Shown one piece after another: positions 50,124 to 61,836 of a stretch of DNA of 64,000 bases. The notes beneath the pieces were generated by a model. The model saw nothing but the letters and a program-made list of their open reading frames with translations, searched no databases and had not been told where the DNA came from. Within the stretch, counting starts at the first letter, position 1, and each line of letters begins with the position of its first letter. The DNA is from Pyropia yezoensis. Its lineage: Eukaryota; Rhodophyta; Bangiophyceae; Bangiales; Bangiaceae. The position numbers and the translations under genes were made by a program. The stretch spans positions 5,020,882 through 5,084,881 of the forward strand of contig CM020618.1 of NCBI GenBank assembly GCA_009829735.1. The letters run 5' to 3'.

Positions 50124-51599
50124 GTAGTTGAGAGGGTGGCACGCCAGGCGATGGCGCGTGGGGTGGAGCAGAGGGGGGGGAGGGGAGGGCTCAAGGCGGT
50201 GGGAATGCGAGGGGTCGAAGCCGTGGCGTGAGCTGGGCGGCATGGGTGACATTACCGGGGGGGCGCTTGAATGTATGCACATTGAATCAAGTCCAGCGGG
50301 CTGGGCGTGGCGGACTGGCCCTTCGCGGCAGAGCGGACCGTCGCCGCCCAAGATGACCTGCCGCCGTTGCAGTGTGCGCGATTGTGAGCGAGCGCGGTCT
50401 CTGGTCACGGCGGGGCGGAAAGGGGGGAAGGGGGGCTCGTCATGCCGTCGTCGGCGGCGCCACGCTGCCGCGCCGCTGTCGCGCGGCGCCGCGGCCACCC
50501 CCGGGTGCTCGGAATCGACGGCACCCGGCGCGCACGGCCGGTGGGAGTGGCGGCGGCGGTCCGGGTGGCAACCGCTGCATTAAGGTCGTCGACGGGCGTC
50601 GGGGTGGCGGCGGGCGCGCCCGCTGGGGTCGACGGCCGCCGCCGCCGGCCAGCGGCAGAGGCAGCGACGGCGGCGGCGGCGGCGGCGGTGGCGGCGGCGG
50701 TGGTGGCGACGGCGGCGGCGGCGGCGACGGCGGCAGTCGCCCCCGGCGCGGCGGCCGACTCACCGCAGGCGGCGGGGTGGGGGACGAGCAAGTGGCGGCC
50801 GCCATCCAACCCACCACTACCCCACCCTTTTACATCCTGCAGCACGGCCCTCGCTAGAGGCGTGTGCGATTGGGTGGTGGGGAGCGACAGCCGGGCCCCG
50901 GCGGGCCGCAACGCCGGCGGCGCAGCGTCTGCCGGGCGGCTTCTCAGTAGCGGCGGCGGCGGCCACCGCTCCCGCGGCCACCACTCCACCCACGGGCTCA
51001 TCCGTGTCGCCGCCACCGTCGCCGCCACCACCGCCGACGCCGTCACCGCCTCCACCACGGCCGCCACCAAGACCGCCGCCGCCGCCGACGCGCCGCTCGG
51101 CTAAGCACGCTGCCACCGCCGCCACCGCCGCCGCGGCCGCCATCACCACGCAGCGTGCACGCTGCGCACGCGGCAGGCAGTCCTCCACGAGCGCCGGGGC
51201 GTTAAGCCAGCGGCCTTCATCCCTTTTTACCTCCAGATGCACCCCCACAGAAAGGTGCTTCAGGGCCGCTGAGCGTGACAGCAGTGACCGCTCTGGCACT
51301 ACCTGGTGGCGACCAGCAAAGGCCCTCGCTAAGAGCTGCACAAATGCGATCTAGCTGCCCCTCGTCTCGCCAACAGCCGCCTGCCACGCCAGGCGTCGCC
51401 CCCGCCAGTGGCCGTCACTGCCACAAGGCAGCCGCCAGCGCTGCGGACGACAACACACCCAGCGCACACGTCGGCGGCACCCCACCGCTAGACATCAACG
51501 TACCACGAGCGGTCACGGGCGGGGGCCCCAGCCATCCAGCAGTCGCCCACGCCCGCTGGCGGCCAACCCCGCCCCCCGTCACCTGCCATCCCCGGCCAG
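50124..51599. other. GC-rich DNA with GGC-type triplet tracts, no gene recognised
   Basis: Imperfect GGC/GGT/GAC triplet tract at about 50650-50755 and CCGCCA-type tracts at about 51000-51145. Overlapping open frames on both strands are compositional. Confidence 0.4.
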
Positions 51600-53600
51600 C
51601 ATCCTGCCCTGCAGGGGGGTGACGGCCTCCGCCCAGCCTGCAGCTGCCCCGGCCCCCCGGCGGCGCCCCCCCCCGGCCAGCGTTGCGGTCCGCCCGCCGG
51701 CAGCCCCCCACCCGCCAGCGGCCGCCCCCTCCCGGCAAGCGGTCGCCCCCTCCCGGCCAACGTGCGGCGGGCGCCCGCCAACGGCAGCCACCACTCACTG
51801 ATAGCCGCCCCCGAGCGCCGGCGGCGGCTGCCAACGGACAGCCGCCGCGCGTACGAGCCAACGGCCGCCTCCGATCCTTCGGCGGCCGATCCAGCGCGCC
51901 AGCAGCCCCCCACGCGCGCCAGCGGCCACCCTCGCCAGGCGTCGGCCACTCCCACCGGCCAGCAGCCGCCCCAGCGGGCCAACGGCCTCGCCCGCCGGCC
52001 AGCAACCCCGTGCACCACCAGGCTGCCGCTACCGCTGGCTGTGGATCCCCCCGGCCGGCCGGGAGCCCTTTCCGCCATCCACCGGCCGTGTCGGCCAGCC
52101 AGCGGCCACCAGCGTCGCAAAGCAGCCGCTCGAACGCACCAGCAGCCGCCCCCGCGCGCCAGCGGCCTCCTCCGCGAGCCAGCGGCCGCGACCGTCGGAG
52201 TGCGGCCGCTCCAGCTCCCAAGCAGCCTCCCCGGTGCGCTAGCGGCTGCCCCCGCCGACCAGCGGGCGCCCCTGCAGGCCAGGGGCCGCAGCGGCCAACA
52301 GCAGCCCCGCGCCAGCGGGCTGCCGCTCCCGCCAGCTTTGGCCCCCCCCCGCCGGCCAGGAGCCGCCTCTGCTATCATGTGGCCGCGTTGGCCAGCCAGT
52401 GGCCACCCGTGCCCATCAGCGGCCGCCCGAGTGCGCCAGCAGCCGCCCCCACCAGCCAGCAGTCACGACGGTCAGCCAGCGCCCACCCCAGCAGGCCCGT
52501 ACGGCGTTGGCCGGTCAGCTGCCCCGTCAGCGAGCGGACAGCAGCCCCTGTCAGGCGGGGGCCGCCCGCGCTGTCCGGCAGCAACCAGGGCCAACCAGCA
52601 GCAATGCCGACTAGCGACCCGCCACCCGCGCCCCGCAGCAGCCGCCCGAACGCACCAGCAGCCGCCCCCGCGCGCCAGCGGCCACCTCCGCCAGCTAGCG
52701 GGCGCGACCGCCAGCATGCGGCTGCTCCGGTCCGCCAGCAGCCGCCCCCGCAAGCCGGCAGTTGCCCCCGCCTACCAGCGGCCGCCCCGGCCTGACAACT
52801 GCCCCGGGCAGCTGCCTCTGCTAGCCGGCGGCCGCTCCCGCCATCCAGCGGCGGTGCCGGCAAGCCAGGGGCCACACACGTCTCGCAGCAGCCGCCCGAA
52901 AGCGCCAGCAGCTCCCCCAGGCGCCGCCAGCGAGCGGCCGCGGCAGCCACCATGCGGCTGCTCCGGCCCGCCAGCAGCCGCCCCCGCGCGCCGGCGGCTG
53001 GCCCCGCCGGCCAGCGGTCTCCCCAGCCTGCCAGATGCCCCGGGCAGTCGCCTCCGCCAGCTGGCATCTGCCCCCGCTGGCCGCAGCCGCCCCCCAGAGC
53101 CAGCAGCAGAACCGGGCCTCCAGCAGCTACCTAGGTCCACCATCGGCCACCTCAGCCGTCCAGGAGCATCTCCGCGAGCCAGCGGCCGTCCCCACCGGCC
53201 ACCAGGCTCTCCCACGAGCCACCAGCAGCGCTGGCAGACCAGCTTTCGCCACGGGCCGCTGCCGGCCGCCTCAGCCGGCTAGCAGTGCTCTCGCGAGCCG
53301 ACGGCCGTCCCCGCCGGCCACTAGCCGCCCCCACCCGCCGTCAGAAGCGCCGAACGAAGAGCTGCTGCCCTGGGCCGCGGCCGGCCTCCCCAGCCGGCCA
53401 GCATCGCCCCTGCCCGTCAGCGACCGCTCCCGCCCGCCAGCGGCGGCCCCAAGTGGCCAGCGGCCGCCGGGAGCCTCCGCAAGTCAGCAGCCGCCCTCGC
53501 CAGCCAGCAACTGCCCCCGCTGGCCAGAAGCCGCTCCCGCCCGCTCGCTGTGGTCTCTGCTCCCGCCCCCGCCAGCCAGCAGCCGTCACAGCCAGCCAGT
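51600..53600. repeat. Long degenerate Pro/Ser/Gln-coding minisatellite-like tract
   Basis: Built from variants of GCCAGCGGCCGCCCCCGC and CAGCAGCCGCCCGAACGCAC at irregular spacing. More than 1 kb is open in several frames on both strands at once (for example plus 51762-53282 and minus 51488-52378), so no single frame can be preferred. It is either a repeat tract or a heavily repetitive coding exon. No domain is visible. Confidence 0.55.
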
Positions 53601-55132
53601 GCCCGCGCCAGCCCGTCGGCGGCAAACCCCGGTGGCCACTAGCCACGCTCGCTTGCCGAGAGCCCTGCCCACGCGCCGGCGCAGCAGCGACAGCCAGCCA
53701 CGTCGGAAGGCGGCTGCAGCGAGCGGCAGCGGCAGGCGGTCGTAGCAGCAGCCAGGCGCAGCAGCAACCGGCAGCACCAGCCGGGCGGCAACGGCAGCAC
53801 CAGCCGGGGTGCCGTGACGCCCCCGGGCGCGGCGGTGGCAGCCAGGGGTGGCAGTAACCCCCTGCCGCGCTGGCCATCCGCGCCAACCGGCGGCAGCAGC
53901 CGCCCGGGGCGGCGGCAGGCGGCGACAGCGGAGCTAGCAAGCAACGGCGACAACCGGCATCGTCAGCAGCCTGCCGCCGCAAACGCCGGCTGCGGCAGCC
54001 GGCGGACACGACCGCGAGGGGTGGCCGTACTCGGCAACAGCGGCGGCAGCCTCCCGACGGCGGCCGCCCGCGGGGGGCAGCCTGTCGCGGCGCTGCGGGC
54101 TGCCGGGGGCAGCCCACAGCCGCCGCAGCGGCGGTAGGCCACGGTCCAGCTGCGGCAGCCGGCAACAGTCGCCGGCCGGGTCGCGGCAGGCAACGACAGC
54201 GGCCGCCAGTGGTGGCCACAGCCCGCGGCCGCGGCGACGGCGGACCACAGGCCGGCAGCCCGCGGTCGCCGCCGCGGGCCTGCCTTTGCGGCGGCAGGCC
54301 ACCGGCCGGTACCCCACGGCGGCCCAGGCCGCGCCTGGCGGCGGCAGCGAGCGGCTGCGGCAGTCCGCGGGGACGGCGGCAGCCGACGGCAGCGGGGCGG
54401 CGTGCAGCAACCAGCGGCGGCGGCAGTCAGCCACTGCGACGGGGGGGGGGTGAGGCGGCGCCACCGCGGCGCGGGGGGGCCCCATCTTGCGTGGCGCCGG
54501 TGACGGCGGGGCCCTGCCACCTTGTTGCGGCCACTGCAGGGGCGGGGGATTTGGGGGCCTCGCGGCCGCTGCCCCTGCCGCTGCAGCTGCCGCTGCCGCT
54601 GCCGCCGTCGCTGCCGCCCCGCCGGGGCGTGCCCACCGCCGACCCGCCAGCTGCCGCCGCCGCCGACGCAAAGCCCGCCGACGCAGCGGAAGCGGCCGCG
54701 GCGGCCGCGGCGCCTCGTGGTGGCGATGGCGGCGAGGCGGTCTTGCGGGCGGCAACGCTGTAGCCGGGGGGGGGGTGTGCCGAGCGGGGCTGGGGGGTGG
54801 TGCATTTGAGGCGCGCCATCCTGGCCGCGGCCGGCGGCAAGCGGGAACCAAAAAGGGGAAGGGGTGAAAGGGGGGACAGGGGGGTGGGGGGGGACGTCCA
54901 AGACGGACCAGTCGCAGTCACACGCAGCGACGACAAGCAGGGGCGCCACCAGACGGGAACGGTCGAGGGGGTGGTGCCAAAAGACGTTGAGCGGTCGGCA
55001 CGCAGCCGTACGCGCGCCTGTCGCACTCGCAAGGCATCCACGGCCCATGCAAAGACGACACCCGAAACACTGCAAGCAAAACACCGTGACTGCTAAGACG
55101 AGACACAAAACACCGTGACATAAGACAGACAA
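53601..55132. other. GGCAGC/GCGGC-rich DNA, no gene recognised
   Basis: Continues the repeat tract with a change to GGCAGC and CGGCGG words. Open frames are Ala/Arg/Gly-rich. About 54840-55130 is more mixed and could hold the 3' end of the following minus-strand gene, but I see no further coding. Confidence 0.35.
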
Positions 55133-55789
55133 TCAAGACGCGCGGCTAGCAAAACACCGGAATGGGGACAAAACAAACTCCTCCGCTGCCCGCATCACCG
55201 CAGTGGGATTCGCGCTTGGACCCAGCCTGAAAACGGTCGCCTCATCGCGGATGCAATAGAACACGTTGCCGGGCAGCACAACGGTCCTGGTCGGTTCCGC
55301 AGCAACAGGATGAGCGACACAAACGCACACAGCCAGCAGCAACGCGAAGGTAATCCAGCGGACCGTCGGCGCATTCTGAGGACGCGTCATCTTGCCATGG
55401 ACGGCCGATATCATGCGTCCGGTGCTGAACACCGGGTACACGTTCCCGCCACCAACGTCCTTGCCCACCGCCGTGCTCGTCAGGTCCGACCGGCAGTACA
55501 CGTCGCCCAGCTGCACATACTGCATGTCTTCGGGGTTGGCCGGTCCAAACCGCCGAAACAGGCAGTCCATCAGCTTTCCCACGGCAGGCAGCCCGACCAG
55601 TACGGTAGAGGGGGTGATGGCAGGCCCCCCCAAGTCGATCACTCGGTACCGGGGCCTGGCTTGGATGTCTTGCTCGTTGAGTTCGCCGCCAAGGTCAGTG
55701 ACGTCCCCCTTGCGGCACAGCGGTCCAAACACCAGAGAGGCAACCTCAAAGGCTTTGTAGGCGTTGACGTTGAACTCCCAGGCGTCCAT
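55133..55789 (-). CDS. Unknown protein with an internal signal-peptide-like segment
   Basis: 218 codons including the stop, ATG 55789 to TGA 55135-55133. Composition is varied and protein-like: VNAYKAFEVASLVFGPLCRKG, then YRVIDLGGPAITPSTVLVGL and LMDCLFRRFGPANPEDMQYV. Residues about 145-164 (WITFALLLAVCVCVAHPVAA) are strongly hydrophobic. They follow Met134-Thr-Arg-Pro-Gln and end in VAA-EP, exactly as a signal peptide with a cleavage site would. So either this is one membrane-anchored protein, or a small secreted protein begins at Met134 (55390) and the upstream part belongs to another exon. No homology recognised. Confidence 0.5.
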   Translation of the reverse strand: MDAWEFNVNAYKAFEVASLVFGPLCRKGDVTDLGGELNEQDIQARPRYRVIDLGGPAITPSTVLVGLPAVGKLMDCLFRRFGPANPEDMQYVQLGDVYCRSDLTSTAVGKDVGGGNVYPVFSTGRMISAVHGKMTRPQNAPTVRWITFALLLAVCVCVAHPVAAEPTRTVVLPGNVFYCIRDEATVFRLGPSANPTAVMRAAEEFVLSPFRCFASRAS

Positions 55790-56076
55790 GGCTGCAGCCC
55801 AGCCACGCGAGACTGCACGTCCAAACCGCGAGTGGGGTGGCAGGAGAACAGCCGCCAGCGCTACCGTTGCTTGCCCGCGACCCGAGTGTGTTCGCCGGGG
55901 GGGGCCACTCCAAAGGGCACTTCAGCGGGGGACCTCGCAGCTTGGTGCTGCTACAGTGGCGTGGTGTGGGACGGGTCGGCGCGGCACCCCAACGGATCAA
56001 CCACACCTCCGCCCAGCCGTTGTGACGGATGGGTGGACAACGCCACCCGTTCCGCCCGCGCACTGCTGTCATGACG

Positions 56077-56207
56077 GGTGGGAGGGCACCCCGACACGAG
56101 GGCGGGTCGGTGACACGAGCTGGTGGCGCTGAGCGCCACCAATCGCTGAGGCCACCAGTCCAGCTCAGCGCCACTAGTCCACCCTCGTGCAGGGGCGCCC
56201 TCCCACC
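56077..56207. repeat. 131-bp foldback with 26-bp arms
   Basis: 56077-56102 and 56182-56207 are inverted copies with three mismatches. A further near-palindrome (GGTGGCGCTGAGCGCCACC) lies at the centre. Confidence 0.7.
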
Positions 56208-56518
56208 GTCGTCACATGGTGGCGCTGGTGACCAGTCCCCCGTCAAAAATTTCTCGCTTCTTCTTAAAAACTTCGAGCGAACTACCCCCCCTGGTAGCAA
56301 GAGCCCGCAAGGCACTATTGACGCCGCTTTTCCCCCCGTTTCTTATTTTCTGCTATCAATGGTAGCCCCCCCTCAAGGGCAAGAGGGGGGCTGATAGTGA
56401 AGCTCTCCACAAATTAAACAGTCACAAAGTGGTCAAGCAATAATGATCATTGGCCACTGCAACTGCGAAAGTACTCCGTACATGGGCCACGTGGCGCTCT
56501 ACGACCCGGCTGGCAAGC

Positions 56519-56973
56519 TATTGCAGTTCTCCCAATTTTGTCCCATGTGGACAAGAGCAAGAGCAAACTGTGTTTGACCAATGATATGATTCAGATGCTG
56601 CCTCTCTGGCCAATGACTGCTCTGCATCAGGGTCCGTTGTTGTACGAACAGTGTGATCGGGGGTTCTCTCGGGATTTCTGACCACTTCGAGGGCAGAACA
56701 AGCACCGACTGAGCGCTTCGGACTGTTCTTGACAGAGATGACCTGAGATAAAGGGCGAACCGGCGAGATCCGCTGAAAAAACAAGAGTGTTTTGACCAAC
56801 CAGCGTTCGTTGCGAGAGCAGTTGTGGCCATAGCCAATCATCAGGTTCTTCCGACAGACGTGTTGCAGCACGCCATTGGTAAGCCCTCTGCTGCGAGCAT
56901 GCGATTGGCCCTTGCTCTTGTACACTTGCTCTTGCTCTTGTCCACATGGGACAAAATTCGGAAAACTGCAATA
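56519..56973. mobile_element. 455-bp MITE with 48-bp terminal inverted repeats
   Basis: 56519-56566 and 56926-56973 are inverted copies with two mismatches in 48. Both ends start TA and continue TTGCAGTT, so TA may be the target duplication as in Tc1/mariner-type (Stowaway-like) MITEs. The minus frame open across the whole element is incidental. No transposase is encoded. Confidence 0.8.
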
Positions 56974-58204
56974 CATCGAACAACACAGCGCTGTGGCCAG
57001 CTGTATTACTCTTCTCTGGTCCTTCTGCCTTCTTCATACGTCTCTGAGCGGTTTCTCCAACAAGTACATCACCTCGGCTGGTCATAGCCCGCCCATCACC
57101 GACTCTCCCGGTGGCGCGGCCGCAGCAGCCCTTGGCTGATGACTCCTCAATGAGCAGGGCGCTCCCCCACGAGCTCTCTACTGGTGAGCGGACCGCCCGA
57201 AGAAGCGGGCTCCAGGCTGCCCCACGCCCCACCGAGTGGAAGAGAGGCGGGTCTCGACAAGAGAAGTTGGTTTCAATTACGTCGTCTGGCTGCCCTTCTG
57301 GCTGATGGAACGGTCCGCCGCGCGTTTCCCGACGCGAAGCACATCCAGCGCCGCGCCGACTCCCAGAATTCCCCGCCACCTCGGGGTACACTGCACTTCT
57401 GCAGCGCACCAGAGGGCTCATATGGGTCCTCTGCCTCTTTGGTATCTTCGCAGCGCGCCCGCCGCGCAAGCTTCGTCTTTGCGCCTCGAGCAGTGCGGCG
57501 ATCGGCAATGGAGCTGCCTCGTCGGGCCCCTTCTGCTTCATCTACCGTCGGGGCCCCTTCCTCCCGTCTTCCCTGGCCGTGGATGCTCACCGTCACATTG
57601 CTGCTGTGTCACCGTGTCGGGTTGGGGCGCCCCATCCCCTGCCCCTCTGATTGCGGGCCTACTGGGCTAGAAATCAACACCCCCTCCCTTGTCCTGCCAG
57701 TGCACCCTATCGCCTCCCCACTTTCCCCCCACTTGCTGGGTCAGGGCGCGCCACCACCCGCCCCCCCTTGCCAAGCGGTGGTTTTGGCAACCGTTTGGCA
57801 CTGGGATGACATCCCAGAAGTGAGGAGTCGCCCACACGATCCCTTTAGACATCAATGGACAACAATGAGGATGAGCTACCACACGAGTACAAATACAATA
57901 AAGTTATGCTGGTGGGGAAAGGCGAGCCCCCGGGAAACACTATATCATTCTATGCATGTATTAGGCACAAGTCTTTCCCTAAGCATGACGTTTAAGTCAG
58001 CAGCCGCCCAAGTCCATAGGAGTTAGAATCGTCCTATTCGCGGTTATACCGGCCAGGAAATGTAGTTGATATCTTTGGAAACGCTTTCTCAATACTACAC
58101 GTCCTAACATGAAGTCCAACCGTATTAGTCTCATCTATTGCTGAGTGCCCAATTTTGGCCGACGCGAACGCGAACACGAACACAAGGGGATACTTTGCTT
58201 TTCG

Positions 58205-58214
58205 TATATAAATA
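58205..58214 (+). promoter_or_regulatory. TATA-like box upstream of the zinc-knuckle gene
   Basis: TATATAAATA, 210 bp before the ATG at 58424, in an AT-richer stretch. Plausible core promoter; distance fits a 5' leader. Confidence 0.4.
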
Positions 58215-58423
58215 CACAATTTCACGTTAAATACAACTGAAAGTGTCAATTCAAATTGGTCTGAAATTTGGACGCAAGGATGGGGTAGAGAACGATTGAC
58301 GTCGACGGCGGCCTCGGAGCCGTTCATGACCGTGCTCTTCACACGTCGCGGGTGCACGCTTCCGCGACCACGCCGCGTTGATCGTTGTCCGCCGCATGTG
58401 CCCGGCCCACTGTCATTGTTGCG

Positions 58424-59480
58424 ATGGCTACTGGCCCTGATGAGAGCACTCCTGCTGCCGGTTCTTCGTCCGCTGGTGGTACGTTTCCTGTGCGAGGCCG
58501 CAATGTGGCCGTGCTGGCTGATCTTCTGTTTCTCCATATTGCATGATAGGTTGTTTTTCTTGCTTGCCTGACGGTGTCCTGTGAAGCCACGAAACTGATG
58601 GCCGAGCACTATTGCTCTCTTTCATGCGTGTCGTTTTCGTCACGGGACCTAGTTCTATTCTTTCTCGCTGTGTGTGGTTGTGCTTGTCTTTTTTTCAGGG
58701 GACAAGCGCGAGCGGAAGTGTGGTGTTTGTCGTGTGCCAGGGCACACGTCCGCTCGCTGCCCCATTAAGGCCGATGACAATGTCCGTTGCGTCTGCAAGG
58801 ATCGCACGTGTGGGAAGTGTGCTGCGCTGTGCGCCGTCTGCGACAAGGCCGGCCACAAGCCCGACAATGTCGAGGAGGTGATCGCCGGGAGATGCGCTCC
58901 GCGCTCGTCGTGCGCGTCTCACGACACGGACGCGATGGCAGTGCGTCTGCGAAAGGCACTTGATCGTCTTCCTCCGACCGTGCGGGCTCAGAAGGAGGCG
59001 GCGCGGGGCCACAAACGAGCTCTGGCTGCCATTCGCCCATCCGCAGGTAACCGATTTCGCTCGCACGTGGCCCAGTCGGAATTTATTGATTTGACTGGGC
59101 TCGGAGGGGCGGCTGCCTCTGCCGCTGTGCGCGTTGCTGCAGGTGTTCGGGCGGTGGTGGAGGAAGCTGATATTTCGAGACCAGCTGCCCGTGCGCTGGG
59201 GGCCTTTGCTTCAGATGTCGGCAGCCGTGCAGGGATGGCCTCAGCGCAGCCAATTCCTGGAGCTCTCGGCGACGTCGCGCTGAGCAAGCGACGCGCTACT
59301 GTGGTGGAGGCCCTTGAAAAGGCCCTCGCGGAAGCCCCCGTGTACTCACCTGGGCGTCGTGCGAGCCAGCGTGCCCGCAATCGAGAGGTGGGCCTGGGGC
59401 GAGGTGGCGCCGGCGCTGCGGACGAGGTGCTTGGGAGCGCCAACCCGTACTTTGGACTGAAGGGAAAAGAACTCAAGTGA
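58424..59480 (+). CDS. Spliced CCHC zinc-knuckle protein, one intron
   Basis: Exon 1 is 58424-58478 (ATG, MATGPDESTPAAGSSSAG, ending in phase 1). The intron is 58479-58698, with donor GTACGT and acceptor CTTTTTTTCAG after a long pyrimidine tract. Exon 2 is 58699-59480, and the split Gly codon joins exactly. The 278-residue product has a zinc knuckle C26-x2-C29-x4-H34-x4-C39 (CGVCRVPGHTSARC) and then a Cys-rich block (CVCKDRTCGKCAALCAVC). An Ala/Arg-rich helical remainder contains SEFIDLTGLGG. Such knuckles bind single-stranded nucleic acid or protein. The stop TGA is followed in the same frame by another coding-like stretch (59481-59798). Family not recognised. Confidence 0.65.
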
Positions 59481-59798
59481 GCGGTGCAGCGATATGTGTC
59501 GCTGCCCGATGGTCGAGAGCAGGGATTGGTCAAATTGACCATGGCCCGGTTTGTGGGGGAGGGGAGAGTGTTCACGGGAGCGTCCGTCACTTGCAGTGAG
59601 CTCACGTGCGAAGCCGTATGCGGGGAGCTGATGGAGTGCGCTGCTCATGTTGGTTTAACCGTGCCCGCAGTTCTTGCATCCCTTCGCCAGTTTATTGTTG
59701 AAATGCGTCGTGGGGAGGATGATCTTCGTCGCTTTTTGGACGATGCCCATGGGCGCCCTGGCGCCACAGAGGGGTCCCCGTCGTCGGAGCGAGAGTAA
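59481..59798 (+). CDS. In-frame continuation after the zinc-knuckle gene stop
   Basis: Same frame as exon 2 after one TGA: AVQRYVSLPDGREQGLVKLT, ELTCEAVCGELMECAAHVGL and FIVEMRRGEDDLRRFLDD, to TAA at 59796-59798. Composition is protein-like. It has no ATG near its start, so it is probably the true C-terminal part of the upstream gene, separated by a nonsense change, a sequencing error or an unrecognised splice (CAAGTGAGC at the stop resembles a donor). Confidence 0.4.
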   Translation, partial: AVQRYVSLPDGREQGLVKLTMARFVGEGRVFTGASVTCSELTCEAVCGELMECAAHVGLTVPAVLASLRQFIVEMRRGEDDLRRFLDDAHGRPGATEGSPSSERE

Positions 59799-61454
59799 AA
59801 CCCTGCCCTTCTCAATGCCTTTGTTCCTCAATGACTACGTTCATTATCTGCCGATGGGGGTCACGCCCCAGTCGCTCAGAGGGTGCCATCACCAGCTGGG
59901 ATACAAACGCCTAGCAGGCCCATGGTTTGGAAAGCAGCGCTTCTCGTCACTGTGACAACGTGCCCCCCTCACGTTGCAAACGCGCGGCGCTCACCCGACC
60001 TACGACACCCGCAAGAATAGAAAAGTAATGACGCTACGCTGAGCCTCTTCGAAAGGGCGAGGTGTCCAGGCCTTCATACACTTTTTGAGGAGTCAGTCCT
60101 CGTCCACGTGGTCGGCAGCTCCTTCCCCCGTATACGGCGAACCCCACCCGTGCCACCCTGAGCCCACCACAACTGCACCAGTCGAGGCGCCCATTGAGAC
60201 AGCAAGCTTATGCATTTTTTGTCCCTCTGGAGTCCTCCCCCACGGTCACAGCAATCGTTCGTCGCGGGCCAGAGAAAGAGCGTGCTGCGGAAGTACATGG
60301 TGCCTCTTTGGACAGCGTGCCTGACCTCGGGCGTCTCTCTTTTTGGTCTGTGCCGCAATACAAACAGCTCACCAACAGCTACATACCAGCTCCCGAAACG
60401 CCACCCACCACGACGCTAACTGCAGACACCAACCAAGGTCGGCACACCAACCGCCATAGAGTGCTTACCACACGCTCGGCAACCCACACCCCACCAACCA
60501 AACGATCCGGCCAGACAAACCAAAGCACCTAGCACAATCACGCACACCCTCGCTAAGAATGGGGGGGTTGAGCGCTGGGCCACCTCAAAGATGGTGGTTT
60601 AGCCCCCCCGCCGACAAAATACCCACCCCACCCGCTCCACACGCCCCCCACGCAGCAACCGCACCGACCACCACAAGCAGGAGGGGGCCTCACCTGCCGC
60701 CGGGCCAAAACATCTACAGCTTCCCCGCCAAGCCCACCTAAAACGCGGGGGGCCAACACCGCACAGTCCCCGCAGCCGCGACCGCACCGACGGCAGCTGG
60801 CAGCAGAGGGGGCCACGGCCGGACCGTCTCCCAGCGCCCCCCCCCCCCACCCCCCCCCACGACACCCTGCCCACGTCCGCAGTCACGTCCACCTTGTGGT
60901 AGCCCTTGACGCCGTCCTTGGTGAAGATCTTGAGCAGCGACTCCGGGGGGGGGGCCAGGGCACTCAACAGACGCCCGCCGACCTGCGACGTGTCAGCGGT
61001 CGCGCACAGTCCTAGGCCATTCTCCATCACGTACGCCGCCAGCCCCAGAGGCAGTAGGCGGCGCGTTGTGCGGGAGGGGGTGGCAGGTCGCGCGGCGGTT
61101 TCGGTGCCAGCCGCGCGCGACCGCACGAGAAGAAACGGGGACAGAAAGAGCAGGAGGGAAGCGGGAGACCCCAGAAGCATCGGAGCAAAAAGGGGAAAGG
61201 GGGGGTGGGGGGGGGGGAGGAAAGGCGCCACCCGGTTCCCGACCTCCCCGCCGCACGAGACCCACACCCAGACGACCGCAACGAGGAGGTGAAGCGATCC
61301 CCGCTGGTCCCCCCTCCAGGGGGGCAATTCCCCCCTCTTGAGAAACAGGACAAGGTGCGACCCCCCCCAGTTGCTGCAAGAACGATGGTCGCGGATGAGC
61401 TGAAGAATGTGCAGGGAGCGTGCGTTCGGGCCGCAAGTCCTAATTCCGATCGTG
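59799..61454. other. No confident gene; possible coding fragment on the minus strand
   Basis: On the minus strand, about 61060-60870, one frame reads LGLAAYVMENGLGLCATADT and then LLKIFTKDGVKGYHKVDVTA, which looks coding but is unrecognised and lacks a start. The rest is C-rich or G-rich. Confidence 0.35.
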
Positions 61455-61817
61455 TGTAGCAATATGGTTGGCCGTATTGTGACCCTAATGTTAGGGGGGC
61501 TACTTCTAATCCTTGGCTTTCAATTTGATAGTCCGTACTGGTCACGGTATCTATAAGTTACGTATGACCAGAGGGACTTGCATCTTGGGGTGGAGGGTAG
61601 TTAGTAGTGTCTCCGAGGGTTTATAACGTGGGGGCCGGCGGCGAATCCGCCGCCGGCCAAGGTAGAACAACAAACCCCTCCCATCTGGGCTCCCATCTTG
61701 GTCCCGTGGCTTGCGCTCCAAGGACAGCAACCTTGGCCTCCCGGTGACGTTGGTGCCAATCCCCCCTGGCGAGTGTTCCCTGAGAGTGGACGTGCGACGG
61801 ATACCTATTGTGCTACA
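61455..61817 (+). repeat. 5' LTR of the second Ty3-A copy
   Basis: 363 bp, TGTAGCAATATGG to GTGCTACA, a few substitutions from the Ty3-A LTRs. Confidence 0.95.
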
Positions 61818-61818
61818 T

Positions 61819-61836
61819 TGGTGGAGCAGCAGGGGA
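61819..61836 (+). other. Primer-binding site of the second Ty3-A copy
   Basis: TGGTGGAGCAGCAGGGGA, one base after the LTR. Confidence 0.85.

Larger units (their letters stand above)
55790..58200. other. Intergenic with a MITE and a small foldback; no confident gene
   Basis: The frame at 57184-58026 has mixed composition but no domain, no good start context and several rare-looking stretches; I do not call it. Two inverted-repeat structures inside are listed separately. Confidence 0.4.

Noticed and set aside
56518-56976. Minus-strand ORF of 152 codons
   Set aside because: It spans exactly the MITE and reads through both inverted repeats, so it is incidental.
57184-58026. 280-codon ORF
   Set aside because: No recognisable motif, no convincing start, and much of it is Pro/Arg/Ser-rich sequence typical of chance frames here.
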